64,000 bases of DNA from Allorhizobium ampelinum S4 (GCF_000016285.1 NC_011988.1:248001-312000), one strand, 5' to 3'; shown: positions 1 to 9,800, counted from the first letter of the stretch. The notes: generated by a model not told the origin, from the sequence alone. Numbers and translations are program-made.

Positions 1-344
1 TCGCCCATGCGGCACGTGTCGATGGTGCCAGCGAATGGGGTGTTTTGCGTCATGTCGTGGTGCCTGCGCTCGCGCAGCCGATCCGCTTCATTACCATTTA
101 CCAGGCACTCTCCCTGATGACGACCTATGAATATATCCTGCTGATCACCGGCGGCGGCCCGCTCTACGATTCCACACCCTACGCGCTCTATATCTACCGG
201 CGCGCGTTCGAAAGCGGCGCCTATGCCTATGGTGCGGCGCTGGCACTCGGCCTGATGGTCATCGGCATTGCCGTGACCTTGGTGCAATGGCGTGTCTCCA
301 ACATGCGCTCCACCTTTGCCGCTCCAAAGATTGAGGTGTTGTGA
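1..344 (+). CDS. ABC sugar-type importer permease (MalF/UgpA-like), 3' end only
   Basis: The frame is open from the left edge (first complete codon at base 3) to a TGA at 342-344, so only the last ~113 residues are present. They begin with the end of an EAA loop (DGASEWGVLRHVVVPAL), the site that contacts the ATPase in binding-protein-dependent permeases, followed by two hydrophobic segments and a short cytoplasmic tail. The phrase ITGGGPLYDSTPYALYIYRRAF is typical of the MalF/UgpA side of carbohydrate importers. The stop overlaps the next permease start (TGATG), so the two are translationally coupled. The substrate cannot be read from this fragment; the operon suggests a glycerophosphodiester or sugar-phosphate compound. 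The rest of the gene, and probably the binding protein, lie left of the window. Confidence 0.9.
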   Translation, partial: AHAARVDGASEWGVLRHVVVPALAQPIRFITIYQALSLMTTYEYILLITGGGPLYDSTPYALYIYRRAFESGAYAYGAALALGLMVIGIAVTLVQWRVSNMRSTFAAPKIEVL

Positions 345-1408
345 TGTCGATGCTCCAGGCCGATACCGTTCCGTCCCCCGATTGGACCCGCCTCGAACGC
401 CGGGGCATTGTCAATCGTGCTGGCTTCCTGTCGGCGCTTATCCTCTTCCTGACGATTGTCTCTATTCCTATTCTCCTGCCTTATCTCTGGCTGTTGGTGA
501 AATCGCTCACCTCGTCCGATGGCGCTGTTAGCCGGCTGGTTCTTTGGCACAGTACGGCCATCGCCGGGGTCGGTTATCTCGGTGCAATCGGATTGGCGTT
601 GTTGGCAGATCGGCTGCGTAGGCCCGCCGTCAGCTGGGCTGTGCTTGCCATGGTGATCGTCATTCTGTCGGCTATTTTCCTCGTCCCGCATCTGAGCTTC
701 GACAATTACCGCTTTCTGTGGAACCCTGACATTGCCAAAATCGGCACCAACCGCATGGACCTGATGCCATCGATCTGGTCGGCGCTTGGCACGTCACTGG
801 TGTTTGCGATTTCCCAGACGGCAATCGTCACACTCGTCGCCACCCCAGCCGCCTATGCGCTGTCGCGGTTCGCTTTCGCGGGCCGTGAAAACATTCTGCG
901 CGGTCTGCTTCTGCTGCACGCTTTTCCGGCGCTGGCGCTTACCGTCGCTATCTTCATCCAGCTTTACTATATGGGCCTGCTCAACAATTTGGTGGGTGTC
1001 GTGCTGGTGTTGAGTGCGCTTGAACTGCCGTTTGCGATCTTCGTTCTCAAAGGCTTTTTCGACGGCGTGCCGTGGGACATCGAGATGAGCGCGGTGACGG
1101 ATGGCGCAACGCGCTTCCAGGCCTTTCGCATGGTGATCCTGCCACAGATCCGCAGCGGCCTGATTGCTGTTGCCACATTTACCTTTTTGCGTGGCTGGGA
1201 GGAATATGTCTTCGTTCAGACGCTGTTGATCGAAAAGAACCAGATGACGATGAGCCTCTACCTGTTCTTCGTCGCGCAGGACCATATGGGAGCGGATTAC
1301 GGCATGATCGCTGCCGTCGGCATCGTCTATCTGTTGCCCGTGCTGGTCCTCTACATCTTCACGCAGAAGTACATCACGCAAATGAGCTTCGGCGGGATCA
1401 AAGGATAA
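344..1408 (+). CDS. ABC importer inner-membrane permease (MalG/UgpE-like) with extra membrane segments
   Basis: A 354-residue permease. ATG 344 overlaps the upstream stop; a GTG three bases earlier is also possible. The first membrane helix (about residues 28-53), the LSFDNYRFLW stretch, and the EAA loop DGATRFQAFRMVILP identify the MalG-type subunit of a carbohydrate importer. Family members are usually about 270-300 residues. Here about 60 residues lie between helix 1 and the NYRFLW element, including two additional hydrophobic stretches (about 69-89 and 95-115), giving a predicted eight helices instead of six. The insertion is in frame and the rest is intact, so this looks like a family variant and not a sequencing error. 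It should pair with the upstream permease and the ATPase five bases downstream. Confidence 0.9.
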   Translation: MSMLQADTVPSPDWTRLERRGIVNRAGFLSALILFLTIVSIPILLPYLWLLVKSLTSSDGAVSRLVLWHSTAIAGVGYLGAIGLALLADRLRRPAVSWAVLAMVIVILSAIFLVPHLSFDNYRFLWNPDIAKIGTNRMDLMPSIWSALGTSLVFAISQTAIVTLVATPAAYALSRFAFAGRENILRGLLLLHAFPALALTVAIFIQLYYMGLLNNLVGVVLVLSALELPFAIFVLKGFFDGVPWDIEMSAVTDGATRFQAFRMVILPQIRSGLIAVATFTFLRGWEEYVFVQTLLIEKNQMTMSLYLFFVAQDHMGADYGMIAAVGIVYLLPVLVLYIFTQKYITQMSFGGIKG

Positions 1409-1413
1409 CCGAC

Positions 1414-2526
1414 ATGGCCAAGATCACTCTCGATAATATCACCAAAAGCTGGGGCGAGACCCAGGTCCTGAAGCCGATGAGCCTGACGATCGAGGATGGC
1501 GAACTCGTCGCCATTCTCGGGCCTTCCGGCTGCGGAAAATCGACCACGCTGTTTCTGCTCGCCGGTCTCTATGCGCCGACGTCTGGACAGATCGGTTTCG
1601 ACGGACACAATGTCAACCGCGTCGACGCGCGCGACCGCAATGTCGGCATCGTCTTTCAGTCCTACGCGCTCTATCCGAACTTGACGGTGCGCGACAATAT
1701 CGCCTTTCCGCTTCGCTTCAAAACCATGCGCAAGGACGAGATTGCCCGACGTGTCGAAGAAGCAGCCAACCTGGTGCAGATCAGCGCGCTGCTTGACCGC
1801 CGCCCCTCACAGCTTTCCGGCGGTCAGCAGCAGCGTGTCGCCTTGGCGCGTGCGCTGGTGAAGGAGCCGAATATCCTTTTGCTGGATGAACCGCTTTCCA
1901 ATCTTGACGCCACCCTGCGCATCACCATGCGGGCTGAGTTGAAAAGCATACAGAAGCGGCTCGGTTTCACCACGCTGATCGTCACCCATGACCAGATCGA
2001 GGCGATCACCATGGCCGACCGGATCATCTGCATGAACAATGGCGAGATCGCCCAGGTTGGTACGCCGGATGATCTTTATCGGCGTCCGAGCAATCTGTTC
2101 GTGGCAGGCTTTATCGGCACGCCGCCGATGAACCTTCTCAAGGGACATGCCACGGGGTTCAAATTGCGTATCGGCGAGACATCCGTCGCCCTGACTGGAG
2201 AGCGTGAGGGAGAGGTGACGCTTGGCTTGCGACCCGAAGACATCACCCTTGTTTCACACGCGGATGCACCGCTCAGTGGGGAGATTATCAGCGTGGAGCC
2301 GATGGGTCGCGAAGTGTTCTACATGATCGACACGCCCGCAGGCGTCATCCATGCGCTGGAATATGGAGAAGCCGTGCGCCATGCACCCGGCGCCAGGGTT
2401 GGCATTGTCTGCAAGCCGGAACACACGCTGTTGTTCGACGCCTCCGGCAACCGCATTGTTGATCTCTACGCCAAGCTTTTGCAACATTCCGATAGGCTCG
2501 TGAAAACGTTAGAACCAGCAAACTGA
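1414..2526 (+). CDS. ABC importer ATPase, MalK/UgpC-type
   Basis: A 370-residue ATPase starting at ATG 1414. The frame is open further upstream, but this start gives the canonical MAKITLDNITKSWG beginning and follows the permease stop by five bases. Walker A is at residues 36-43 (GPSGCGKS), Q-loop Q82, the signature LSGGQ at 134-138, Walker B ending D158-E159, and an H-loop in VTHDQIEAI. The C-terminal ~130 residues form the TOBE/MOP-like domain of the MalK/UgpC/MsmK subgroup (LGLRPEDITLV). The role is cytoplasmic ATP hydrolysis driving import through the two upstream permeases. The neighbouring glycerophosphodiesterase favours a Ugp-like substrate, but the ATPase sequence alone does not fix specificity. 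Confidence 0.93.
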   Translation: MAKITLDNITKSWGETQVLKPMSLTIEDGELVAILGPSGCGKSTTLFLLAGLYAPTSGQIGFDGHNVNRVDARDRNVGIVFQSYALYPNLTVRDNIAFPLRFKTMRKDEIARRVEEAANLVQISALLDRRPSQLSGGQQQRVALARALVKEPNILLLDEPLSNLDATLRITMRAELKSIQKRLGFTTLIVTHDQIEAITMADRIICMNNGEIAQVGTPDDLYRRPSNLFVAGFIGTPPMNLLKGHATGFKLRIGETSVALTGEREGEVTLGLRPEDITLVSHADAPLSGEIISVEPMGREVFYMIDTPAGVIHALEYGEAVRHAPGARVGIVCKPEHTLLFDASGNRIVDLYAKLLQHSDRLVKTLEPAN

Positions 2527-2538
2527 CAGGATTTTTCA

Positions 2539-3261
2539 ATGACCAAGATCGTATCCCATCGCGGGGCCAACCAGTTTGCGCCGGAAAATACCTTTGCGGC
2601 TGCTGACCTCGCCCTTCAGCAGGGGGCAGACTACATCGAGCTTGATGTGCGAGAGAGTGCGGACGGTGTGCTCTACGTCTTTCACGATGAAACCTTGGAC
2701 CGCACCACCAATGGCACCGGCCCCATCGGCCATGCGACATCGGAGGAAATCGATGCGCTGGACGCCGGAAGCTGGTTCTCCCCAGCCTTCAAAGGTGCTG
2801 CCGTGCCCAGGCTCGACGCCTATCTCCAGCACCTGCGTGGCCGCGCCGGTGTCTATATCGAGCTGAAATATTGCGATCCGGCCAAAGTGGTCGCACTGGT
2901 GCGAAGCCTTGGCATGGTGGGCGATACATTCTATTTTTCATTTTCCGAAGACATGCGCCGCGATCTGCAATTGATCGCGCCGGAATTCCGTAAGATGATG
3001 ACGCTTGATATTGCCAAGTCGCCGTCTCTGGTCGGTGCCGTGCATCACGCCACGATCATCGAGATGACTGTTGAACACATGCGGCGGCCAGGTTTACTCG
3101 AAGCGTGCCGCAAAGCCGGGCTTGAGGTGATGATCTATTACGCAGGGGACGAGATGGCCATTCACCGCGAAATCGCCAAAGCCGGTGTCGATTACATCAA
3201 TCTCGACCGTCCGGATCTGTTTAATGCTGCCCGGTGCGACCATGTGGAAGCCGCCGCCTGA
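2539..3261 (+). CDS. glycerophosphodiester phosphodiesterase family protein
   Basis: A 240-residue single-domain GDPD, the usual length for cytosolic UgpQ-type enzymes. Catalytic and metal-binding landmarks are visible: H7-R8-G9, E16-N17-T18, E34 and D36 (IELDVR), and H49-D50 (FHDETLDRTTNG), with the C-terminal barrel strand YINLDRPDLF. The family hydrolyses glycerophosphodiesters to glycerol-3-phosphate plus an alcohol. No signal peptide is seen, so it should act in the cytoplasm on imported substrate. It lies 12 bases after the ATPase gene, and its stop overlaps the next start (TGATG), so it belongs to the transporter operon. The ugpBAEC-ugpQ arrangement is the closest known precedent. Confidence 0.92.
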   Translation: MTKIVSHRGANQFAPENTFAAADLALQQGADYIELDVRESADGVLYVFHDETLDRTTNGTGPIGHATSEEIDALDAGSWFSPAFKGAAVPRLDAYLQHLRGRAGVYIELKYCDPAKVVALVRSLGMVGDTFYFSFSEDMRRDLQLIAPEFRKMMTLDIAKSPSLVGAVHHATIIEMTVEHMRRPGLLEACRKAGLEVMIYYAGDEMAIHREIAKAGVDYINLDRPDLFNAARCDHVEAAA

Positions 3262-4814
3262 TGCAGATCGCAGTTGTCGCCGATGTCCATCTGCATGATC
3301 TGTACGGCGGGTATGGCATGGTGGAGGAGGGCGGTGGACTTGCCCTTCGCACGCTGGGGGACACCATGGCGTCCACCCGCGTGTTCAACGAGAGCCATGC
3401 CGCCTTTCTTGCCGTGCTTGACGATATCGTCCGGCGCGGTATCAGCGATGTCGTACTTCTTGGCGATTATTCCGATGACGGCCAGATTGGTGCGGTTGCA
3501 GCCGTCAAACGGATTCTTTCCGACTACGAAGACAGACATGGCCTGCGGTTTTTCGCCACCTTCGGCAATCATGATTGCTACGGACCAGCGCCGCGTCATC
3601 TCGCCAAGCTGCTGACACAGGCCGATGGGCTGGAACCACTAATGGTGACGAGTGACGATCGTGCGCCTGCACCCGCAATCGTTTGTCCAGGAATGCGTGG
3701 CATGTCGACAGCTGAGGCCATGGAGGCCATGGCACCCTACGGTGTCACGCGTCCCGAGACCATTCTCCATTGGGAAACCCCTCATGACACTCTGGAAGAC
3801 GGTGCGTCCCGACACTTAACAACCGATGAACGCTTACATCTTGACGCATCTTATCTTGTCGAGCCGCAGGAAGGGCTCTGGCTTTTGATGCTGGACGCCA
3901 ATGTGTTCCAAAAGACCGGTGAGGGCTGGAAGGTCAGGGCCGATGCTGCCTGGGATCATGTGTTGGCAGAACGCCCCTATCTGCTGGCCTGGATCAAGCA
4001 GGTGGCTGATCGCGCCAACCGTTTGGGCAAGACCTTGTTGGCCTTTTCTCACTACCCGGCCTTGCCTTTGGCATTGACAGGAGAAGGCAGCGATGTGCGG
4101 GCGGTGAGCACGCCGGACTGGTCGAAGCGCATGCCATCGCTAGAAACCAGCCGCCGCCTTGCATGCGCCGGGATTCGATGGCATTTCAGCGGCCACATGC
4201 ATGTCGCCGGGCGGGTTGAACTGGATGGTCTCGTCAACATCGCCGTCCCTTCGCCCGTCGCCTATCCTGGAGGCTGCGTTGTCGTCACTGCCAAAGCCAA
4301 GCAGATTGACATCGAGACCGTTCAGATGAACGTGGCCAAAGGTTTCGATATTGCGTTCCCCGCCTATCAAGTGCAGTCCGGCGGTAACAATCGCCCCTGG
4401 TTTCCCAAGCTGCTTTCCTATGCGACCTATGCAGAGTTTCTGCGGGCCCATTTGCAAAATCTGATCGAAACGAAACATATTCCCGATGATTGGTCGCCTG
4501 AGCTTCTGGCATATCTCGACGTGACGATGGGGCATCTATTCTGTGAGGATAGCCGTTTGGCGGGGCTTACGGTCGGATACTCGGACGTTATGTCTCAGCC
4601 GTTTCGGCAGATGATCGAGGATTACTACCTGTTGCGGGCTGCCGGACGACATGCCTTGGGAGAGATTCCAGCAGAGAGGGTGGTGTTCTACCGTGATCTC
4701 GCCACGCACCTAAGATCACAAGATCGCGTAGGGATGGGAGTGTCGCGAGATGTTGCCAGGTTTTTGGAATTATTCGCCGCTTGCACAGATTTTGATGGTT
4801 GGCTGAATGATTGA
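3261..4814 (+). CDS. calcineurin-like metallophosphoesterase
   Basis: A 517-residue protein. ATG 3261 is chosen because it overlaps the preceding stop and begins directly with the first metal motif. The dinuclear-metal motifs are in the standard order: D8-x-H10, GDxxDDG (D69, D72/D73), GNHD (N103-H104), a central SHYPALP, and GHMH (311-314). The ~200 residues after the fold are not a domain I recognise. No signal peptide or membrane helix is evident, so it is probably cytoplasmic. Sitting after a GDPD in an import operon, it probably removes a further phosphate or cleaves a second phosphodiester of the imported molecule. The exact substrate is unknown. Confidence 0.85.
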   Translation: MQIAVVADVHLHDLYGGYGMVEEGGGLALRTLGDTMASTRVFNESHAAFLAVLDDIVRRGISDVVLLGDYSDDGQIGAVAAVKRILSDYEDRHGLRFFATFGNHDCYGPAPRHLAKLLTQADGLEPLMVTSDDRAPAPAIVCPGMRGMSTAEAMEAMAPYGVTRPETILHWETPHDTLEDGASRHLTTDERLHLDASYLVEPQEGLWLLMLDANVFQKTGEGWKVRADAAWDHVLAERPYLLAWIKQVADRANRLGKTLLAFSHYPALPLALTGEGSDVRAVSTPDWSKRMPSLETSRRLACAGIRWHFSGHMHVAGRVELDGLVNIAVPSPVAYPGGCVVVTAKAKQIDIETVQMNVAKGFDIAFPAYQVQSGGNNRPWFPKLLSYATYAEFLRAHLQNLIETKHIPDDWSPELLAYLDVTMGHLFCEDSRLAGLTVGYSDVMSQPFRQMIEDYYLLRAAGRHALGEIPAERVVFYRDLATHLRSQDRVGMGVSRDVARFLELFAACTDFDGWLND

Positions 4815-4872
4815 TTGCATCGTCTACAAGAAAAATCAGATCATGGCCGGTTCACGCTGAACTTGACCGACC

Positions 4873-5421
4873 TCAGCCGCCGAGGCCATTGCCTCCCGAC
4901 ATTTCCCTTCGATCGGGATGACCAGGAGGAAACCATGCCATGTGAATCATTGGCGGCTGAGCCTGGACGACCTGAAAACCGAGCCGCTGGTAAATCGGAA
5001 AACCGTTCGAACCGAAGACCGGCGTTGAAAGCGTCAACGGAATGTTGCCTTTTATGGCTGCCGCCTGCAATCCTCTGATGACATTGGAGCCTATTCCGCT
5101 ACCTCGGGCTTGCTTTAAAACCTGTAATTCGGAAATCCGCCAATCGGCATACCCTAGGTCGATAATGGCGCGTCCGACTGCGGAACCAAGCCGCTCGATG
5201 ATGAAGTCGAGATGATCGGGATAGACGCTTTCAGCACCAGCCCGCATGGTCTTGAACTGCTGCTCATAGAGATCACGAATAAAATCTGGTTTCCCCTCCG
5301 CCCATGCAAGCCATGGGCGGGTTTCGATAAACAGTTTGAAAATCAGATCCTGATCACTCGCCCGGACAAGGCGCAAATTCAAACCGTTTCCGAATGCGAA
5401 AGAGCCGGTAAAACCATTCAT
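4873..5421 (-). CDS. GNAT-family N-acetyltransferase
   Basis: About 182 residues from ATG 5421. The frame is open far upstream but overlaps the preceding gene, and this is the first ATG after that gene's stop (29-bp gap); a TTG slightly upstream is an alternative. The GNAT core is visible: LNLRLVRASDQDLIFKLF at the N terminus, then ELQVLKQARGSGIGSNVIRGL, which matches the acetyl-CoA pyrophosphate-binding motif A (Q/RxxGxG/A), and YQRLGFQVV near the end (motif B). The substrate is unknown. It is the third gene of a minus-strand set with a DUF6916-like protein and a tail-collar protein, a grouping I recognise from other proteobacteria, where its function is not established. Confidence 0.85.
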   Translation of the reverse strand: MNGFTGSFAFGNGLNLRLVRASDQDLIFKLFIETRPWLAWAEGKPDFIRDLYEQQFKTMRAGAESVYPDHLDFIIERLGSAVGRAIIDLGYADWRISELQVLKQARGSGIGSNVIRGLQAAAIKGNIPLTLSTPVFGSNGFPIYQRLGFQVVQAQPPMIHMAWFPPGHPDRREMSGGNGLGG

Positions 5422-5449
5422 ATATGTCTCATCCAACTCAACGCGACCA

Positions 5450-5761
5450 TCAATTGAATGCAACTTCCAAACGGATGACGTCGGGCTGCGGGCTGAGGAT
5501 ACGCTCAATATACGCAAGCCCGATCTTATCCAGACTGCGATGCTCGATAGCGTAGTCTCCGCTTTGAATGTCAGGAAACGCGTTGTGCTGGACGCAGAGA
5601 AAAAGGCTGAAGGCCGTTCGCGCTGCTCCCGGTGCGGTGCTGGCTGGATATTCGACAACCTTGGCCAACACCGCGTTGATCACTGTCTCCTGCGCGGTCA
5701 GTGTGAAATCGTCCCCGATATAGGGCGTGAATTTTGCTGCATCCAGAATGAGACCAATCAT
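5450..5761 (-). CDS. small DUF6916-like protein
   Basis: A 103-residue protein that begins at ATG 5761, overlapping the stop of the tail-collar gene in an ATGA junction (5758-5761), so it is translationally coupled to it. It has no signal peptide or membrane helix. The composition suggests a compact beta-rich fold, with alternating hydrophobic strands such as DFTLTAQ, FSLFLCV and IERILSPQPD. Small proteins with this pattern (DUF6916-like) occur next to MdpB-type tail-collar proteins; the family assignment is from memory of that context and should be treated as probable. No catalytic motif is visible. It may be a chaperone or structural partner of the collar protein, which is inference from coupling only. 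Confidence 0.72.
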   Translation of the reverse strand: MIGLILDAAKFTPYIGDDFTLTAQETVINAVLAKVVEYPASTAPGAARTAFSLFLCVQHNAFPDIQSGDYAIEHRSLDKIGLAYIERILSPQPDVIRLEVAFN

Positions 5762-6432
5762 GGACGAACCGGGTAGAGGCCTTGAACGCAGAAAATGAAA
5801 TTGATCGCCAGGTAAGGAGGCTTGGCGTCGATAGCAGCACCGGTACCAAATGGCTGCACCGTCACAGCTCCGCCTGTGATCGCATTGGTGGCAATGCTCT
5901 GAGCCGCCGTCGGCGCATTTCCGGAAATGGTAACGCTGCTACTATCGAGAGTGACTGGTGTCGTTGAAGCAGCGCCGTAGATCCTTGTGGCTGCCGTATT
6001 TCCACCAGCAAGGGCAGAGCCCGCCGTTGGCAACTGGGAAGTTCCCGCAGCTGGGCTTGCCTTCATGGTTGCAGTCTGCGTTCCTGTCTGCGCTGGTATA
6101 TTCACCGTGGCATTGCCAGTGGGCGTAAAGACAGCCGCATGGGTATGGGCCGGAATTTGGGTTGAATTCAACGAAACGGTATCATTTCCGCCTTTGTTGC
6201 CGATCGCATAATTCGGGCTGGTGGGCGTACGTTGTCCATATCCGATGGGCATTTGACCGCGCAGGTCCGGCAGGTTGAAATAGGTTTGCTGGTCCCCGCC
6301 GTAGAAATTTGAAACAAGTGAATAGACGGCATTGTATTGATTTATCGTTAGTTTTTGACCCCAGCACATGAGCCAGCCATCAGGTGCATAATTGAAGCCG
6401 ACCGGTAAGATAGTCGCAAGAAACGCATCCAT
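5758..6432 (-). CDS. phage tail-collar domain protein, MdpB-like
   Basis: About 224 residues. ATG 6432 is chosen because GGAGGATTATT precedes it; an upstream in-frame start has no such site. The N terminus (MDAFLATILPVGFNYAPDGW) and the segment running to NLPDLRGQMPIGYGQ are the classic tail-collar domain of short phage tail fibres and microcystin-dependent-protein (MdpB) relatives. The centre is a Thr/Ala/Gly-rich, low-complexity beta region containing AHTHAA. The C terminus ends PPYLAINFIFCVQGLYPVRP, the usual end of this family. No other phage genes are near, so this is a stand-alone cellular member. It heads the three-gene minus-strand set. Role unknown: surface, trimeric and fibre-like are plausible inferences. 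Confidence 0.9.
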   Translation of the reverse strand: MDAFLATILPVGFNYAPDGWLMCWGQKLTINQYNAVYSLVSNFYGGDQQTYFNLPDLRGQMPIGYGQRTPTSPNYAIGNKGGNDTVSLNSTQIPAHTHAAVFTPTGNATVNIPAQTGTQTATMKASPAAGTSQLPTAGSALAGGNTAATRIYGAASTTPVTLDSSSVTISGNAPTAAQSIATNAITGGAVTVQPFGTGAAIDAKPPYLAINFIFCVQGLYPVRP

Positions 6433-6828
6433 AATAATCCTCCACGGGGCTCGGGACATTGCGAATCGACAACTGATTCGGGTTCATGAGGTCAGAACAT
6501 ATTTCTCAACCATAACTTAGTAAATTATATTGTTTCAATTTTTTGGGAAGGCCTGGCGGGGTAAATTTCAGATTTTTCATGATGCCTGCCTGTACTGAAC
6601 GTTCTACCCAGGCGTTTAGAGCGAGGTGTTTTAGTCACAGTTGAAAGAAAACAATGGGTGACAGCGACGCTTTCCATCTGCGGATATTGTTATTCAACCA
6701 TGGCTCGAATAATGCTCGAATGACGGGCGCCTTGTGGTGGGCGCTCGTTTCAAGGGCAGCGTATTTTCGGTCGGCAAAACGACACGATCGATTATCGATG
6801 CCTTGGGCGAGCAGGGGTTTAGAGAAGA
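6433..6828. other. divergent intergenic region, no gene seen
   Basis: This 396-bp gap separates the minus-strand collar set from the plus-strand autotransporter. It is AT-rich around 6500-6545, consistent with promoters for both sides. I see no convincing -35/-10 pair, long inverted repeat or RNA gene. Short open frames here lack ribosome-binding sites and recognisable composition. Confidence 0.5.
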
Positions 6829-9800
6829 ATGCAATTCGGTAAATCGTTTCGTGTCGCGCATGTTCTGGCAGATCCAAAGACGTTGGCATGGACCCGGCTC
6901 AAGCGATCGGCTGGTGCCGCCTTTCGGGCTTTCATTGGCGTCCTCACCATCCTGATTACCGGCTTGAGTTTTGCGACAACAGCCAATGCCGCACTTTCAG
7001 CGTCATGCAGCCAAGTCAATTCAGACTTCAGTTCGCCACGCTATCTCACCAACACCGACAACTTTTCCCCTGATTATCAAAATTTGACCGCAGGCGAGTA
7101 TATCTCCTGGAGTTTTTCGACCACTGGAACAGCAGCTGGCGGCACCTCATCAGCAATTGTGATATACAGCGACAACTATAATAATCTTCTAGTTAATGAG
7201 AGTAATCTTGGTGGAAATATTAATAAATCTGGCAATTTTACAGCCAGCGCTTCGGTAGATAATCTACAGATGATCCTTGATGTCACTCAAGATAACTCGG
7301 CTAGCCCTTCCAACTACAACACGCTCACATTCAGTGCCGCGTGTTACGCTAGTGCGCCGACGTCTCCCGGTGCCCCGACAATCGGAACCGCCACACCTGG
7401 CAACAGCCAGGCCACGGTGTCCTTCACTGCCCCTGCCAGCGATGGCGGTGCGGCGATCACCAGCTATACCGTGACGGCAAGTCCGGGTGGCGCGACGGCA
7501 ACCGGCTCGGCAAGCCCGATCACCGTGACAGGCCTGACCAATGGTACGGCCTATACATTCACAGTCACCGCCACCAACAGTGTTGGAACCGGGACGGCTT
7601 CGGCAGCAACGAGCGCGGTCACGCCGACAGTGCCAACCTTTACCTTTTCCCCTGCCTCAGGCGCGTTGACTGCGGCAACTGTTGGAACAGCCTATAGCCA
7701 GACAGTCACTGCTTCGGGCGGAACGTCGCCCTATACCTATGCTGTTTCATCAGGAACACTTCCTGCTGGCATGAGCCTAAACACATCGACCGGAGAGATC
7801 TCCGGCACGCCGTCAAGCGTGGAAAGCGCTAGCTTCACCATCTCAGCCACGGATGCCAATAGCGCGACGAGCTCGGCAAGTTATTCCCTCGCCGTGGCCG
7901 CAGGCCTTCCTGGTGCGCCGACGATTGGATCGGCTACAGCTGGAAACGGCCAGGCCACGGTGTCCTTCACCGCTCCGGTCAGCAATGGCGGTGCGGCGAT
8001 CACCAGCTATACCGTGACGGCAAGTCCGGGTGGCGCGACGGCAACCGGCTCGGCAAGCCCGATCAATGTGACGGGTCTCGCCAATGGTACAGCCTATACC
8101 TTCACGGTCACCGCGACCAACAGTGTTGGAACCGGTGCGGCTTCGGCAGCAACGAGCTCGGTCACCCCGACAGCGCCAACCTTTACCTTCTCCCCCGCCT
8201 CAGGCGCGTTGACAGCAGCAACTGTTGGTACGGCCTATAGCGAGACGGTCACGGTTTCGGGCGGAACGTCGCCCTATACCTATGCGGTTACATCAGGGAC
8301 ACTTCCTGCTGGAATGAGCCTCAACACATCGACCGGGGCAATTTCCGGCACGCCGACGACCGCCGGAAGCGCTAGCTTTACCATCACCGCTACCGATGCC
8401 AATAGCGCGACGGGATCGGCGAACTATTCGCTTGCCGTGGCAGCAGACGTTCCAGGCGCGCCGACGATTGGGACGGCATCCGCCGGTGATAGCCAGGCGA
8501 CCGTTTCGTTTACTGCCCCGGCCAGCGATGGTGGCGCGTCCATTACAAGCTATACCGTGACGGCAAGCCCGGGTGGAGCGACGGGGACCGGATCGGCAAG
8601 CCCGATCACCGTGACTGGCCTCACCAATGGCACGGCCTATACGTTTACCGTGACCGCGACCAACAGTGCCGGAACCGGGACGGCTTCAACGGCATCGAAT
8701 TCGGTCACGCCGGGAGCATCACTCCAGGCTCCCATTGCTAACGCGGTCAGCGACACGGTCAGTGCGAACTCGTCGAATAACCCGATCACACTGAACATGA
8801 CCGGCGGTGCGGCCTCGTCCGTTGCCATTGCCACGGCCGCGTCGCATGGTACGGCCTCGGCCTCCGGCACGTCGATCACCTATACACCGACGGCTGGCTA
8901 TTCCGGTTCCGACAGTTTTACCTACACTGCCACCAATGCCACCGGAACATCCTCTCCGGCCACGGTGACCATAACGGTAACGGCCCCGGCGTTCACCCTG
9001 TCACCCGCCTCCGGCACTTTGACAGCAGCAACTGTTGGTACGGCCTATAGCGAGACGGTCACGGTTTCGGGCGGAACGTCGCCCTATACCTATGCGGTTA
9101 CATCAGGGACACTTCCTGCTGGAATGAGCCTCAACACAACGACCGGGGCGATTTCCGGCACACCAACGACCGCTGCCAATACCAGCTTCACCATTACCGC
9201 TACCGATGCCAATAGCGCGACGGGATCGGCGAGCTATTCGCTTGCCGTGGCAGCAGACGTTCCCGGCGCGCCGACAATTGGGACGGCGTCTGCCGGTGAT
9301 AGCCAGGCGACCGTTTCGTTTACCGCCCCGGCCAGCGATGGTGGCGCGTCCATTACAAGCTATACCGTGACGGCAAGCCCGGGTGGAGCGACGGGAACCG
9401 GATCGGCAAGCCCGATCACCGTGACTGGCCTCACCAATGGCACGGCCTATACGTTTACCGTCACCGCGACCAATAGTGCCGGAACCGGGACGGTTTCGGT
9501 CGCTTCGAACTCGGTCACCCCGTCTGCCGTTCTCCAGGCCCCGGTTGTCAACGCCGTCTCCGAAACAGTTGCGGCCAATTCGTCGGCCAACGTGATCACT
9601 CTCAACATGACCGGCGGCACGGCTTCGTCCGTTGCGGTCGCTTCAGTGGCATCGCATGGAACGGCCACAGCCTCCGGCACGTCGATCACCTACACGCCCA
9701 CAACTGGCTATTCCGGTTCCGACAGTTTTACCTATACTGCCACCAATGCCACCGGAACATCCTCGCCAGCTACGGTGACCATCACGGTGACGGCGCCAAC

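Noticed and set aside
4873..6432. Collar protein considered as evidence of a prophage
   Set aside because: No integrase, capsid, terminase, lysis or other tail genes are nearby, and the three-gene set is self-contained.
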